DNA of 64,000 bases, taken from contig JAQMRL010000008.1 of NCBI GenBank assembly GCA_035578175.1, positions 59,452,541 to 59,516,540 of the forward strand, read 5' to 3'. The translations under genes and the position numbers were made by a program. Below are positions 42,572 through 54,689 of this stretch, piece after piece; position 1 is the first letter of the stretch; every line of letters starts with the position of its first letter. Below the pieces are notes generated by a model. The model worked only from the letters and a program-made list of their open reading frames with translations, did not search any database and was not told where the DNA came from. Source of the stretch: Catonia carolina (taxonomy: Eukaryota; Arthropoda; Insecta; Hemiptera; Achilidae).

Positions 42572-43090
42572 TATCTAAATACAATCTCGTTTGTTAATTA
42601 TCTTTCTTAATACAGGTAGTACATAAGAATTCACCGATTCTTGAGCGTGTATAAAGGACATAGTAATAATACAGGTAGAAAAATTGGGGATAAATAATAG
42701 GTAGCATTATCGTTATTTTTTGAAATAGAATAATTTTAAGACTTTTATTGTACTCTTCAATGATCAGACGCTCCATAATTGAATCATTATAAAATAAAAT
42801 TTGGTAAATTATATGTTCATAAACCAATTTAGATACATAATAAGCCAAGTGTATATTATATCAATTGAAATTAAATTAATTTCGTAACCACAAATTTATA
42901 GCTTATGTAGTTAATGGTGTTCAGAATTGATTATTTGTATGGAAGAGAACGTTTAAATTTAATTCTTTTTTATTATGAAATCAGCAAAATTACTATTTGT
43001 TCTTTTACACAGATACAAGAACAATAAGTAATAAATTCATATTAAATATAAAACATACAACAATATTATACAGAGTGATTTTTTTAGTCC
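42572..43090. other. No gene recognised
   Basis: A minus-strand 84-codon frame at 42594-42848 is Tyr/Ile-rich with no motif. It is probably AT bias. Confidence 0.4.
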
Positions 43091-43822
43091 TGTTACGAAA
43101 TTGTTAATGTCTGGGTTTTTTTTCTAAGGAAGGGAAATTTGATTTTTTACCCGAAGTTGGTAGCCCTACTCAACCGGTGTAGATACGGCAATGTGAATTG
43201 ATTCTTCTTGAGCTGTGTAAAATTTTGTGCCGTTTCCAGTCGTGTTACGAACAGAATGTCTTTTACCCTAGAACAACGGGTTTTCATTCTTGAACAAAAT
43301 TTTGCTACGAAATCGTACGCGAATGTGAAAGAACCATTTAAAATTACATTTGTTGGTGTTCCTCCACCAGAAAAAATGTCAATTTCTAACAAACCTATTT
43401 TGAGAGACAGGTAGTGTTTGCGACAGAAAACGTAGTGGTCGACTAACTTTCGTGACAGATGACGTTTTAGAGAATGTTAAAACAAGATTGATCAATTCTC
43501 CACGGAAATGTTTACGAAAACTTTCCTTGCAAATTGGTTTGTCATATTCGAGTGTTCAGAAAGCTGCTAAAAAATTGAAATTGTATCCGGGTCGCATACG
43601 ATTAGTCCAAGAGTTCAGCCTCCAGATTTAAGCAAGCGATTGTTCTAGGGGAAATACAGTCTGTTCATAACACGACAGGAAACGCCACAAAATTTTACCC
43701 AGCTTAAGGAGAATCAACTCACACTGCCGTATCTATACCGGTTGAGTAGGACTACCAACTTCATGTCACAAAAAAATTTCCCTTAGAAAAATTTACTCTA
43801 CATTAATAAGATATATGTTACA
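43091..43822 (+). mobile_element. Mariner/Tc1-like deletion derivative with long inverted ends
   Basis: The first 140 bp or so (tctaaggaagggaaattt, gaagttggtag, ctactcaaccggtgtagata, ggcaatgtgaattgattct) recur inverted at the right end (gagaatcaactcacactgcc, tataccggttgagtaggact, accaacttcat, aaatttcccttaga). A transposase N-terminal fragment lies between them. The outer limits are uncertain by tens of bases because the ends are diverged, and no target duplication was confirmed. Confidence 0.72.
43256..43648 (+). pseudogene. Mariner-like transposase N-terminal fragment
   Basis: Begins MSFTLEQRVFILEQNFATKS (first helix-turn-helix). After one frame change it continues with DRKRSGRLTFVTDDVLENV, RLINSPRKCLRKLSLQIGLS (second helix-turn-helix) and SSVQKAAKKLKLYPG. 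The DDE catalytic domain is entirely absent. The frame change near 43410 breaks the product. Confidence 0.75.
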
Positions 43823-44051
43823 GATATTTTTTTTAGTTCTTTCTAAGATTTTTAAAATAAATAAATAGTCTACTGAAATGATTGAAAATTTAAATTTTAA
43901 AAAAATGTTTGTAAAATAGCTAATTGTGTTCAGGGTCTGGTACTTAATCCTAACAGATTATCTGTTAAGTCTCGTAAAAGGATTGTCGCTGTTATTCGTT
44001 TGTTGTGCTAAATCGAGTAATTACTTCTTTTACTGAGTTGTCTTTTTTTTA

Positions 44052-44233
44052 TTTATTTAATTTAAAGTCGCATCAACTGCTTGGTTATTAGCGACTACGG
44101 TGGCTAATAACCTTAAGGCTAAACATTAACTGTGGGATTTGACACGTGAAAATTTCCAGACCCTGGCCGGGAATCGAACCCGGGACCTCCGCGTGGCAGG
44201 CTAACACGCTAACCACTACGCTACGGAGGCGGT
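44052..44233 (-). repeat. tRNA-SINE-G, full length
   Basis: The best copy of the family. In reverse sense it is ccgcctccgtagcgtagtgg, TTAGCGTGTTAGCC, TGCCACGCGGAGGTCCCGGG, TTCGATTCCCGGCCAGGGTC, then a tail with an internal repeat of gttattagc, ending aaattaaataaat. The anticodon-arm region resembles tRNA-Gly-GCC. The ends do not form an acceptor stem, so it is not a tRNA gene. Confidence 0.88.
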
Positions 44234-44489
44234 CGAGTTAAGTCTTAAGTTGTTATAGATGTATCTGTTTCGTATGCACTGTGGTATCCTAAGAGCTCTT
44301 GTAAAGATTCTGTCTGAATACGTTCTAGAATATCTATATTGGAATTTTTGCCCTCCGGAGTTGTACCTCGTACGTCCAACCGGCTTTAAAATTGTCTTGT
44401 AAATCGTCAGGTTTGATTCAGTTTATACTTCTGAGCGTCATTATATCAAATTTAATCCTGTATTAATAATTATTTTATTGCATTCTTTT

Positions 44490-44705
44490 TTTTCATCAGT
44501 CTCCCGACTGGTTTGATGCAGTTCTCCAAGCTGTTCTATCTTGCGCAAGTCGTTTCATATCTACATACCTGTAACACCCTACGTCTTTTCTTGTTTGCTT
44601 TAAATATTCTAACCTTTGCCTCCCTCTGCGATTATTTACCCTCAATTTACCCTCCATTATTGTTATACCAATACCTAGGCGTCTTACGATATGATATTTA
44701 TGCCC
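44490..44705 (-). pseudogene. LINE 3' end fragment
   Basis: Reverse of the same LINE 3' region as at 26.2-26.5 kb: catcagtctcccgactggtt, tcttgcgcaagtcgtttc, tgtaacaccctacgtctttt and ccctccattattgttatacc. Only the end of the pol frame and the 3' UTR are present. Confidence 0.75.
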
Positions 44706-44721
44706 TATAACGAAGGGATTT

Positions 44722-45108
44722 GCCCATAACAGGCAGGTGAGTGTTAAATTATTTCCACACGATCTGCTAGTTCCAATGCTACAAAAATATATTTTTTAAT
44801 CACATTTTCAGCCAATTATGTAACTGAAGCATTTATAAGAACATAAGAGGTAGAGGTGTAAAAGACAATATTCAGAGTTATCTTCTCTGAACCTAATATT
44901 TTAGTATATTACAGCCAGACCCTGTGGAAAATGAAGTAACGTTGTAATTTGCAGGGTGGAAAGTAGATGTTTTTTAGAGGGCCTGGCATGCTGATATGCA
45001 TACTTTTCCACTCAGTTAGGAAGGCAATTGTAAACCACCTTCCTCCTCGTTTTACTCAGTAAAACCTCTAGAGTTTAAAACTACCTATTTTGCTGATGAC
45101 CTAAGTAA
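44722..45108 (+). repeat. SINE-390, full length, diverged
   Basis: From gcccataacaggcaggtgag to gctgatgacctaagtaact. No clear target duplication. More point changes than the youngest copies (ttaaaactacctattttg). Confidence 0.84.
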
Positions 45109-45145
45109 CTTAAGAATCTCATTAAAATTTAAGAACACGTTGGGT

Positions 45146-45306
45146 TTTCTTTTTAAGTTGGCATCAACCGCTAGGTCAATAGTGAATACTTTGATGGTAA
45201 GGAATGGTGGGTTTTAAGTGTAATAGATTTGCAGACCTTGCCCGGGAATCGAACTGTCCGCTTTGTAGCGTAAAACGCTGAACCATTGCGCCAAAGAAAG
45301 CGGTAA
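45146..45306 (-). repeat. tRNA-derived SINE, distinct head
   Basis: In reverse, ccgctttctttggcgcaatg, GTTCAGCGTTTTACGC and ACAGTTCGATTCCCGGGCAA, then a tail like tRNA-SINE-G (ggttgatgccaac in reverse). The head differs from the Gly-like copies, so this may be a subfamily that swapped its tRNA part. Confidence 0.7.
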
Positions 45307-45789
45307 AAATTTAGTTTTTTTATCGAGTTACAATTGAAAAAAAAATTTATAATGGCGTAACTAATAATGTTTATTTATTGTTTAGTGCCAAGTGTCATTT
45401 TTGTATACTACATATAGAACACAATCCAACCATGTACACCTAATTTTGTAATTTTGATCAATTGCTGCGGTAATGTATTAAAATTAATCTTAATTACCTA
45501 CAGAAATTCCGGCCCATATTCATCCACAATTGCGGCCATTGTTGCCACTAATTAACTCCTACTGTTGTACTGTTTGTTAATTTCTCTAGTATTCTGCGTG
45601 AGAAATCACTGTCATGTGTCCGATATACGTGTCGTATTTATGATTCATTTTTAGATTTCACAGTTTAATTTTGTTAAAATTTTTTAGTTTGCTTGTACTT
45701 CTAATCTAAATGCCTATACTTTATCTTATGAACAAATTTTGTTAAACTTTAAGTTTTGTAATTAATTTGATTGAAGTAATTTAATTGTA
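45307..45789. other. No gene recognised
   Basis: AT-rich sequence with nothing recognised. Confidence 0.4.
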
Positions 45790-46594
45790 ATTTTTACTTT
45801 CGCTTGCCCTGTACGAATATAATAGGGCTTTCGCTTGCCCTGTACCAATATAATAGGGAAGGAAAGTATTGTTTTCATGTCATATTTCTACCGATTCGTC
45901 TATGTGTGCGTGAACAAAATATCTATCACCGAAAAGATCACAAGCGTAATATCTATTTAAGAGGAAAAATGTATATAGGCCTAATTAAAGTTGTAGAACA
46001 TTAAAAAACCTACATTTTTTATTTCAAACACTTTTTTTACAATGCTTAGTTTAGCGGCAGTTAGTGATTTTCTCTTTTTCTTCATGACAATCTGTAAAAT
46101 GTTTTTTGAAAATTGCGGGCTTAGTATGCATTTCACGACGAAAATGTATATAATTAGCCTATAGTTATAGGAAACAAAACAATCTACACCTTTTATTTCA
46201 AACATTTAATTTTGCAACGCTTAGTTTAGCGGCAATTAATGATTATCTGTTTTTTGTTTAATCAAAATCGGTAGAAAAATGGGATTTTTTAAGATTGCGG
46301 CCTTAATATGCATTTTACAACGAAAATGCATGTAATCAAATTTAGAGAAAATTAAAAAACCTACAACTTTTATTTCACGTATTTTTCTCTAGAGAGCCTA
46401 GTTTAGAGGCAATTACTATTTGTCCGTATTTTTAGGTCGAACAGAGGTTGATTTTCATTTTACGTCATTCACTTATGATTAAAATAAGGTTATATTTTTC
46501 ATAGTTTACTCATGATTAAACATAGGTTTTATTGCTCACAATCTACATTGGCTAGAGAAAGTCGCCTGAGTGTTTCTCACTAGACTTTTTTAAT
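45790..46594 (+). mobile_element. HINE-like element with three visible internal units
   Basis: The start is locally duplicated (tttcgcttgccctgtacgaa, then tttcgcttgccctgtaccaa). The GT tract and much of the left half are deleted (tctatgtgtgcgtgaacaaa). Three diverged units follow, with gcttagtttagcggc-type blocks near 46047, 46222 and 46400, a spacing of about 175 bp. It ends ATTGGCTAGAGAAAGTCGCC and T-run. Confidence 0.84.
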
Positions 46595-47814
46595 AGTACT
46601 ACAAGTTTAAAGGAACTCTGTTCATTATTTACTATACCCAGAACCTAAAAGGACCTTAAGTGTTACAATATAGATGAATATGAGTAACCCCGAATTTTAC
46701 GAGTTTTATTGTTTATAAAATTGTAACCAGAAAAGCAATTTTGTCAAAATGTACGTCACAACTAACATCAATTTTATAAAATACTTCTTTATTAGGATCT
46801 AAAATAAAATGTTAACTAAATTTAGAAATAACTGCAATCGCTTTGCTTGGGAATCATGTTTTTGACACGTGTTGACGAGTAACTACGTATTTTAATACTT
46901 CAAATCTTTACAGAGTTTAAATTAATTTCACGAACATTCAATATTTGATGCAGTTTGTCAGATCTGATGTGTGTAGATCATTTATAAAAATATCACATCC
47001 CTTAGCAATTTCAGTGTGAAGGCTAATTTTTAAAATTGTTGATACAAAATTATAATCTTATTATAACATATACTTCATGTCACTTGATTTCTTTATTGTA
47101 TAATATCACACGTTTTACTTCATAAATTATGGTTTTAAAAGCTACTGACGTAGCAACTTTTATTCAGTGATCCTTACATAAATAAAGAGCCTTGTTTTAA
47201 ACACTTGCTGTCAACTAACGTTACTAAATTATAATATGTTATCGTTTTAACATTTATTACCTTAGTTAAGAGGTCGCATACTTCATTAATTAAATACACT
47301 AAGTAACATTTTCGTAGAAAGATAACTTTTTTCATGAGTCCAGAATTTTAAGATTGCATTCGTTTACGATTTAACTGACGTAGTTCAGTACCCTCTCGGA
47401 TACCCGAAATCATTGGAGTAATCCGATTTAGGATTATCTTTAAAAATAATTTCTTTTAAATTTTTAAAACATAGTTTTACTCTACAATTTACCTCTGTCA
47501 TTAAGGTTTTGTGTTTTTTATCCTCATCGCTTCTTTTTTATGCTCTGTACTATTGGACGCTCGAATACTCATTCCGAAAATATTTTTGAGCAAATTAAGG
47601 CATAATTACATTGTTATCAGTTGAATAGGCAGGCAGAGTAGAACTTTACCATCTGATGTTGTAATGTAAGTGGTTAAGATAGCAAATGGTAGAGTACTGA
47701 GACAAAATGTGGTAAAGTAAGTCAGTGTGTTGGCAAGGCAACTCTACCTAGCAATTTTTGCCTACTACACCAATGCAAACGAAACAGGGGAATAACTGTT
47801 TTTTTTGTTTTTCA
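46595..47814. other. No gene recognised
   Basis: A 1.2-kb AT-rich stretch. No coding, RNA or repeat signal that I can support. Confidence 0.4.
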
Positions 47815-48210
47815 TGTTGTTGTTTAGGTCATCAGCCAAATGGCTGGTTTAAACCTCTAGAGGCTTTACTAAGTAAAACGAACAGTTAGGTGGTTTACAA
47901 TTACCTTTCTCATTCAGTGGAAAAATATGTTTATCAGCATGTCCGGCCCTCTGAAAAGCTTTCCACCCTCCAACTAAGGTGTCATTTGATTCACCACAGG
48001 TGCTGGCTGTGTGAAATTCAATACTCTCAGAGGAGATAACTATGACTACTGTCTCTTACACCTCTTACTCGTTTGTTCTTAAATGTTTCGGTCTTATAAC
48101 TAACTGGCTGACCGTGTAATAAGAACCAAAACTAGAACTATTTTTTGTAGCCCTGTAACTAGCAGATTGAGTGCAAATAATTTAACACTTCACCTCCCTG
48201 TTATCGACAA
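47815..48210 (-). repeat. SINE-390, full length
   Basis: From atgttgttgtttaggtcatc to ctccctgttatcgac. A possible short duplication (atgttg) flanks it, but I would not rely on it. Confidence 0.84.
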
Positions 48211-50070
48211 AGATGTTGTATGCCTGTTATGGGCTGATTTTTCTTAAGAAACTGAATTTAAATCCGTCGATTCTTTTTGCAATTTATTCATTTTTATTAT
48301 TGTGATTTTTCTAATTTATTACAGATTTTTAGTTTTTTTTAAAATTATTTCCCTAACGAGCCAATATAAATAATGAAGTGGCTAGAATCCGATACACTGA
48401 AACCGGTCTGGTTCAAACTTGATTTTTCGTATCAAAAATAACAAAAAATGTCGGCGAAAAATTTTCATTGGGACAGATATTTCGCTATTTAATACATTGC
48501 TATTTGTGTAAATGTATGATGGTACTCTACCATAGGAAAAAGGAAGTCTAGTATTCCGGATGTTGTTTGGCTAAAAATAAACTAGTTTCTCTACCAAAAA
48601 AATCTACCGAAGTAAACCTGGTGTAACTCAAAAATGGCTTTTTCAGGGCTACCAAAAGAAAAATTTTAGTATGTGTTGAATTAATTTTAATTTATGTTTT
48701 TTTTTGCGTTGAGGAACAGTATTAAAACTTTTTGTTTGTTTTTTTTTTCTAAAAATTTGTTTTCTCAAGTTTCGGTTAACTAAGTGTCGGAAAACCGGGT
48801 CTATCTATTACTGTTTTGTTATTGAAAACTAGGAGTCTTCAATTTATGAAGTTTTCTTTAAAAAGTTTCTAAAATGCAGTACAATATATTTTTAGTATTT
48901 CCAATGGTATAAATGAAAAAGAATTTAAATGACTGAAAAATTTAACCAAGTTTTTTTCAAATCTGTAACTTTTATATTTATTTATTTTCTGTGAAATTGA
49001 TGAATGTTTACTTAATTCTTTAAATTTCTCTTACAAGATAAAATCAACAATATAGAGAAAATAGCACACGTTATCTAATCCGAAGTTCGTTTACAGACTC
49101 AGTCTATCTAAATAAAAGTTCTGTTCAACAAGTTTTACTTTAAACGTAAAAAGTAAGAATCGAATAAAAGAAATAAAAAAGACGTTACTAACATGGCACT
49201 ATATTCGATAAATTTACCTCTTTTAGAACTACGTATCTATTTCAGGTATGTTTACCGATATTGGTGTGTAAATTACTTTAAAAGGAATAATTAATGTAAA
49301 TTGTTTTGTGCATCTAACTGTTCTGTTATTTTATTCTTGTTAAACAAATAATAAATAAAATTTTATTATTCTAATAGTCTTGTACGACCGGTTAAATTTA
49401 ATATTATCCCAAGTGTATGTGTGTATTTAAATATTTTTTATGTGTAAAAATGTAGTCATACAGCATATTTTTGTAAACTTTTATACTAATAAAAATTAAT
49501 GTTCTGTAAATTATCTAGGGGTGGGTTAATGAAATTTCCAAATTCTTTTTTAGTATTTGGTTTTAATAACTTTACTTATGAAGAATTATAAATAATTTTG
49601 ATTAACTCAACGTTTTGTTGTTTAACAATATTTACGTGTGTATTTAATATTAATTCACAAAAGTGTCATCAGTTTTTTCCCAAGAATACATCAAAAACAT
49701 TTCACTAGTTAAGCTTGAGTAGAACTGAGAAATATTGTGAGTTACCATTAAAATAAAATTTCAGTTAAATATTTATTTATTTAATTTAAATTGACACGCA
49801 GTCATCTTATAATAAAACAAGAACTTAATTAATGTAGATACTGTAACAAAAATAACTACACTACATCCTTGTAAAATGCCCTAACTCGAACTCTATACGA
49901 AGATAATTTTACTTACCAGACACTTATTAACATTGCGTTAGTGACTCACATTACACAAAACACTAAAAATTTTAAATAAGTAATCAAAGTAAATTTTAAA
50001 ATAAAAAAATAGAATTCATGTAGAATACTGTAAAAATCTAATATAATCGTTTAATTATTGTAAATCATCA
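48211..50070. other. No gene recognised
   Basis: A 1.9-kb AT-rich interval with no frame, repeat or RNA structure that I can support. Confidence 0.4.
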
Positions 50071-50084
50071 TTGTAAACCTGTTG

Positions 50085-50477
50085 TGGTTGTTTAGGTCAT
50101 GAACCGAAAGGGTGGTTTGATACTCTAGAGGCTTTACTAAGTAAAACAAAGTGTAAGGTGACTTACCGTGCCTTCCTCACTCAGTTAAAAGTGTGCTTAT
50201 CAGTATGCCAGGTCTCTGAAAAGCATCTACTTTCCACCATACAAAAGACACCTTCACTTTATTCACCACAGAATTTGGCTGTAAAATGAAATTCATTACT
50301 CTCAGAGGAGATACCTCGGACTGTAGTAGTGTCTTTTATACCTGTACCTCTTGTATTCTTAAATTATTCAGTCATATAATTGCCTGACCATGTTATAAAA
50401 AAAGATCAATTTTTGTAGCCCTGGAACTAGCAGATCAAGTGCAAAAATTTAATACGACACTTGCCAGTTATGGGTTG
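50085..50477 (-). repeat. SINE-390 with 14-bp TSD
   Basis: TTGTAAACCTGTTG (50071-50084) and TTGTAAACCTATTG (50478-50491) form a 14-bp duplication with one mismatch. The copy itself is diverged (gaaccgaaagggtggtttga), so it is older than the perfect-TSD copies. Confidence 0.86.
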
Positions 50478-50491
50478 TTGTAAACCTATTG

Positions 50492-51716
50492 CACATAGTG
50501 AAAATTTTCGTTATTTTACTTGTTTTGGTTATTTAATTGGGTCATTAAAACTAAAAATATTGATGCGCCCGTAATACAACTTATTACAAAAAATATATTT
50601 ATTTAGTCTTGTGAATTTTTGTCGAAAACTATTTTTGGTGTGAAAATGTTTCACATCTGAGCGTTACCGTAAAATCCGGTTACAAAAACAGGTGACGTAC
50701 ACACAAAAAATCCTTGACAGAATATAAAATATCATTAGTATTGTTTACGTACTAATTTGGTTTATAAGAGTTTTTTTTATAAATTTTCCTTAGTTTATAT
50801 CAAATTATGCGTAAATGTTATCTTATTGTAAAACAATAGTTTAAAATGTGAAAGGTATCACGATATTGCATTAAAATTATTAGGGTTAAAAGTTTTTGAA
50901 TTACAGTGTTTTCTAACCAAAAATGTTCTTGGGGATAATAATTTTCTTCGTTTAAATCACTATTGCGTTTGCGTAAATAAGTAAAGTTTTCCATAAACAT
51001 CCCGAGTAATTTTTCTATTAATCACTTGTAATGGTCAACTTTCAAAAATTGTTATAATATTTAATGGGGAGTTATCTTTTTTTTTGTAATAAGTGGTTCA
51101 CGCTTAAATTGCATTATATGCATCGAGTAATAGTGTCAGAGCTTGTGTGGACACTCAACAGAGGAAACACCTCGAACCGAAGACGATGGAACTAAGAGGA
51201 TACTAGTTCAATCTTCCCTTGATCATAATTGCTTGAACAAGCAGGATGTACCAGAAATCAAGATAAGAGACAGCAATACAAAATAAATGAGGAAGAAGGG
51301 TAGACTCCGTAATGACCACAGAGTATAGAAGTAAGTAAGTAAGTTATTCTATACTCAGTGGTAATGACCATCGTCATCTTGCGGTACAGAGGCTGGTCGC
51401 TTCCTTGTATTGCTTGTTATATAAACAAACATAAGCCCCGGTTTCCTTGTCATCACCGCGTGTCAACCTCTCTTTCTTTCACTTAAACTATCATTCTACT
51501 TTAAATCAGCGTTTTGGAATGTGGTACTAAATACTATTTAAAGCCCTTTCAAATTATACTTACATTTTCAAATCTACTAAGTATTACAGTTCATACTTAA
51601 TTAAGTATGAACTAATCTAATATGATAAACATATTAGTTATCTTTATTATCTGGAGACATTTCCAAGCATCTGTCCAGTAATAATTTCAGTAAACAAAAG
51701 TGCGTTAAACAGAAGT
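50492..51716. other. No gene; contains a short inverted repeat
   Basis: The GC content rises at 51120-51460. An inverted pair GTAATGACCACAGAGTATAG (51309-51330) and ttctatactcagtggtaatg (51347-51368) surrounds gtaagtaagtaag. Its element of origin is not recognised. Confidence 0.45.
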
Positions 51717-52040
51717 GAAGTACCGATTGCGTGGGTTCTATCGCATTGTGGTATACACGGAAATGAGACAGCGGACACAGCCGTCAAAGAAGCGTTAAAG
51801 ATCCTACTGATAGAAAAACATCTCTAGTCTCATACAGATATCAAGTGACACCTACATAACCAAATTAAACAACGCTGGAACCAAATCTGGTCTCAACATC
51901 CTCCAACGAAATTTCACAACATCAGAAAACATATATTTTTGTAAACCCTCAGCCTACTTAAAGCTTTGAAGGCATCAAGTACTATTTACATGATTACGCA
52001 TTGGACACTACGCTTACACAGAAACACTTACTGAAGAAAG
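51717..52040 (+). pseudogene. LINE RNase H domain relic
   Basis: Reads IAWVLSHCGIHGNETADTAV then KEALKIL, the hallmark of the RNase H domain of I/R1/Jockey-type LINEs (the WVPSHxGIxGNExAD pattern, with SHCG here). After a stop it continues HNQIKQRWNQIWSQHPPTKF and ends in a region with THWTLRLHRNTY. It is broken by stops. A tRNA-SINE-T follows directly. Confidence 0.78.
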
Positions 52041-52053
52041 ATGAAGCACAACT

Positions 52054-52295
52054 TTCGGAGAGGAAGGTTCCTGGTTCAAATCCTAGTAAAGGTAGTTTTA
52101 ACCGATAAAGATACGTTTATACGGATTTGAATACTAGACAATGGTTATTTTGATGGTTGGGTTAAACTAACCGTACTCTCTCAGATATAGTTGGCCTGAG
52201 TCTGTACCGAACTATAATTCATTTAGACGTCACACTCGTCCATATCTGATTGGGTAATAGAGTTGCTTGTTGTTCTTAAATTAAACAGATTGCAA
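52054..52295 (+). repeat. tRNA-SINE-T, head truncated
   Basis: Starts inside the tRNA part (cggagaggaaggttcctggt, B box GGTTCAAATCC) and continues through tacggatttgaatactagac, ttgatggttgggtt and actctctcagatatagttgg. It ends ttgttcttaaattaaacaga. Confidence 0.8.
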
Positions 52296-52463
52296 CTTGC
52301 GTACGTTAGGGATTAAAAAAAGTGTGATGTTAAAATTGTTTACAAAATATGTAAAATTGATTTTACAAAAACTAGAAGACTATCAAAATCCATTAGCAAT
52401 TAACCTCCTCGACAGCAGCGATGATACTCACAGACTGAAACGTTTTAAAACAATAGACTTAAC

Positions 52464-52750
52464 TTACGATTTTGTTAATCATTTAAACTTTTTTTTATTT
52501 TCTAAACTACTAATAATCGGAATCGTTATCATCTCTATCATGGTCAACTTCATTTCCAACTTCAACAACTTTATGTTTCAAGATGTTGATTCACAGTTCA
52601 TCAAGCTTAGTTTTGTGTATATTTTTTTCTTCTAAAAACATTACTCACATTTTCTTATCTTTGCTTAAATTAGATAATTATATTTATAAAAAAACTGATT
52701 ACAAAAGAAATAAACTGTTGAAAAAAATTGTTTACATTATTTAAAAAATG
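52464..52750. repeat. Unnamed dispersed repeat, copy 2
   Basis: Diverged partner of 40527-40840 in the same orientation. A 112-codon plus frame (52297-52635) reads into it and contains LLDSSDDTHRLKRFKTIDL upstream, which could be the C-terminal tail of a retroelement protein with this repeat as its 3' UTR. Confidence 0.62.
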
Positions 52751-53904
52751 TTTTGTTGTGTTCTTAGTAAAACTAAATTGTTACATCTTTAATTTTATCA
52801 TTGTTATATTTTGTCAACGTTAATGATTTAAAGTCAAGTAATTCTGTACAATAGTAGCTACAGAATGAAGTTATTTTCAATGCGCTATTGTAGTGGTAAC
52901 AATACAGTTAAAATAACTAGAATATTAGATATGTTAGAGCTTGGGAACTTGGCGGCATCGACTTGAGAGAGCAAAGATGAAAAATAAACGGATCGTTCCA
53001 GAAATAGCGATGTTACCACTATAGCTGCAATTGTTCCCGTTCTATAAATAGAACAACTATGTATTAATTACTTTCGACTGTCTGTAGCTGTCTGCACTAT
53101 TAAATATTATTAACGGATATGAAAAAGATCACACACACAGGTCAAGGTTTACAATTATAATAAACGTTTGTCATTATTAAAAGTTGTTATTTTATATTTT
53201 TTATTATTAAAAATATAGATGTTTTTTTCAAATTATACGGTAATGAAAAATGACAATAATGAAATGCAACACAAAAATAATCATAAAAAAGAAAATGTTA
53301 TAAAATTTCTACTCAAGGTTAATTCAGTTTTAACAATAAATTTAATTTCATTAAATAGTACTTAAATTCAATTATGTTACTCTGTTAATGACTTTTACAG
53401 CTTAGTACGCAGAATCTTTTAGGCTTGTAAGATAATTACCTGAGACTAACGTTGTTAGTTCCAGATAAATATCATCAATGAACTATCACCTTGAATTATT
53501 ATCTTGATTTGTGTTCCGCGTAAATAGATCTATTTATCTTTTAAAAAGATGTGGATTTAATGAGAAACGGCTGTCCATTTCTTTGTGCTTTATAAAGTAC
53601 CTGTAACAGATGAAGCAATTAACATTTTAGTAGTGTTTGTAGCGTTTGTTACTTTACATTCACTACACATATTATTGTATAAGTAATCCTTTTTAAAATT
53701 ACAATATTATTAAATTAAATATTTCTTCTGGTATTTATAATACATTCATTATAATAAATACTGTATGTATGTGTGCAAATGAACGTATAAGGATGTTATT
53801 AGAAAAATTGTACTAGCTAATACATGTTTTTTAATTATGGCAGTGTTTTTTCTGGTACGTGCTTTTAAAAAATTTCTGAATTTATTTTAGTTTTTCATAC
53901 AAGA
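52751..53904. other. No gene recognised
   Basis: AT-rich with nothing recognised. Confidence 0.4.
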
Positions 53905-54045
53905 TCCTCGATTTACCAGTCTAGCATTTACCGTAGCTCATATTTAACGTCATTCATTTGGGGAAAAAATTTCGCCTCCACCTCCTCCTTACATCAATTT
54001 CTTTCTTGTGTGATTGATTGAATAATTTATACTCCTACGGTAACA
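53905..54045. repeat. Direct repeat flanking a LINE relic, left copy
   Basis: Shares tcctcgatttacc, agcatttaccgtagctc-like, ttaacgtca, tcatttg, cttacatcaatttctttctt and tttatactcctacg with 54690-54838, by eye about three quarters identical. Confidence 0.75.
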
Positions 54046-54689
54046 ATTGTATTCTTCTTCTTCTTCTCACAATCAAGAATTAGACTTCCGCCCGTTCCGA
54101 CTCACAAAAAATTTTTTATTATTGCCATCTTTTGCGTGACCTCTAAACATCTCTCCTCCCCTTCAGTCGTTTGAAAAACAATGAGGATTCTTCCCATTCA
54201 GGTGGTAAACATCGAGTTCCTTATGTCCTCATTTCTTAGTTGGCCCCTACGACTGCAACCCCTTATTCTTCGCAGGAATCGCATCTCTGCCGCCTGTATT
54301 CTAATCTCCTGTGGTCTCGTACTAATGCACGACTTACTTCCATAGAGTAGGACTCGGGTAGCCATCACCTTGTAAAACTTTATCTGGGTTTCTTTTCTTG
54401 GTTGTTCCTGCCTAGGGTTCTGCAAATATTGCCGCACACTGTTTGGAATTTGCTAACTTTCCTCTTTATATACAAATCTTGATCAAACCCGATGTAACAA
54501 CCTAAATAATTGCATTGAAGTACTTTTTCGAGAAATATATCATCCACCACATTTTGAGACTTGGTAGGGTATTTACTAGTAAATGCCATTACCTTTGAAT
54601 TTTTTACGGAAACATTGAATTATATGTTGTGCATAATTAATTTAAAACATAACCGATCTCTGAAACTCATCCTCCAGAGATCCTTTCAG
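54046..54689 (-). pseudogene. LINE reverse transcriptase C-terminal relic
   Basis: The same family as 1241-2033. In two overlapping frames: QNVVDDIFLEKVLQCNYLGC, YIGFDQDLYIKRKVSKFQ, TVCGNICRTLGR, then QPRKETQIKFYKVMATRVLL, YGSKSC and AAEMRFLRRIRGCSRRGQLR, NEDIR. The frame break is near 54400. Confidence 0.78.

Noticed and set aside
44140..44233. Possible minus-strand tRNA gene with a perfect TTCGATTCC arm
   Set aside because: Same reason: it is the head of a full tRNA-SINE-G, with no acceptor-stem pairing.
52297..52635. 112-codon frame as a host gene
   Set aside because: Its second half lies in a dispersed repeat and its first half resembles a retroelement tail. No splice signals support a host gene.
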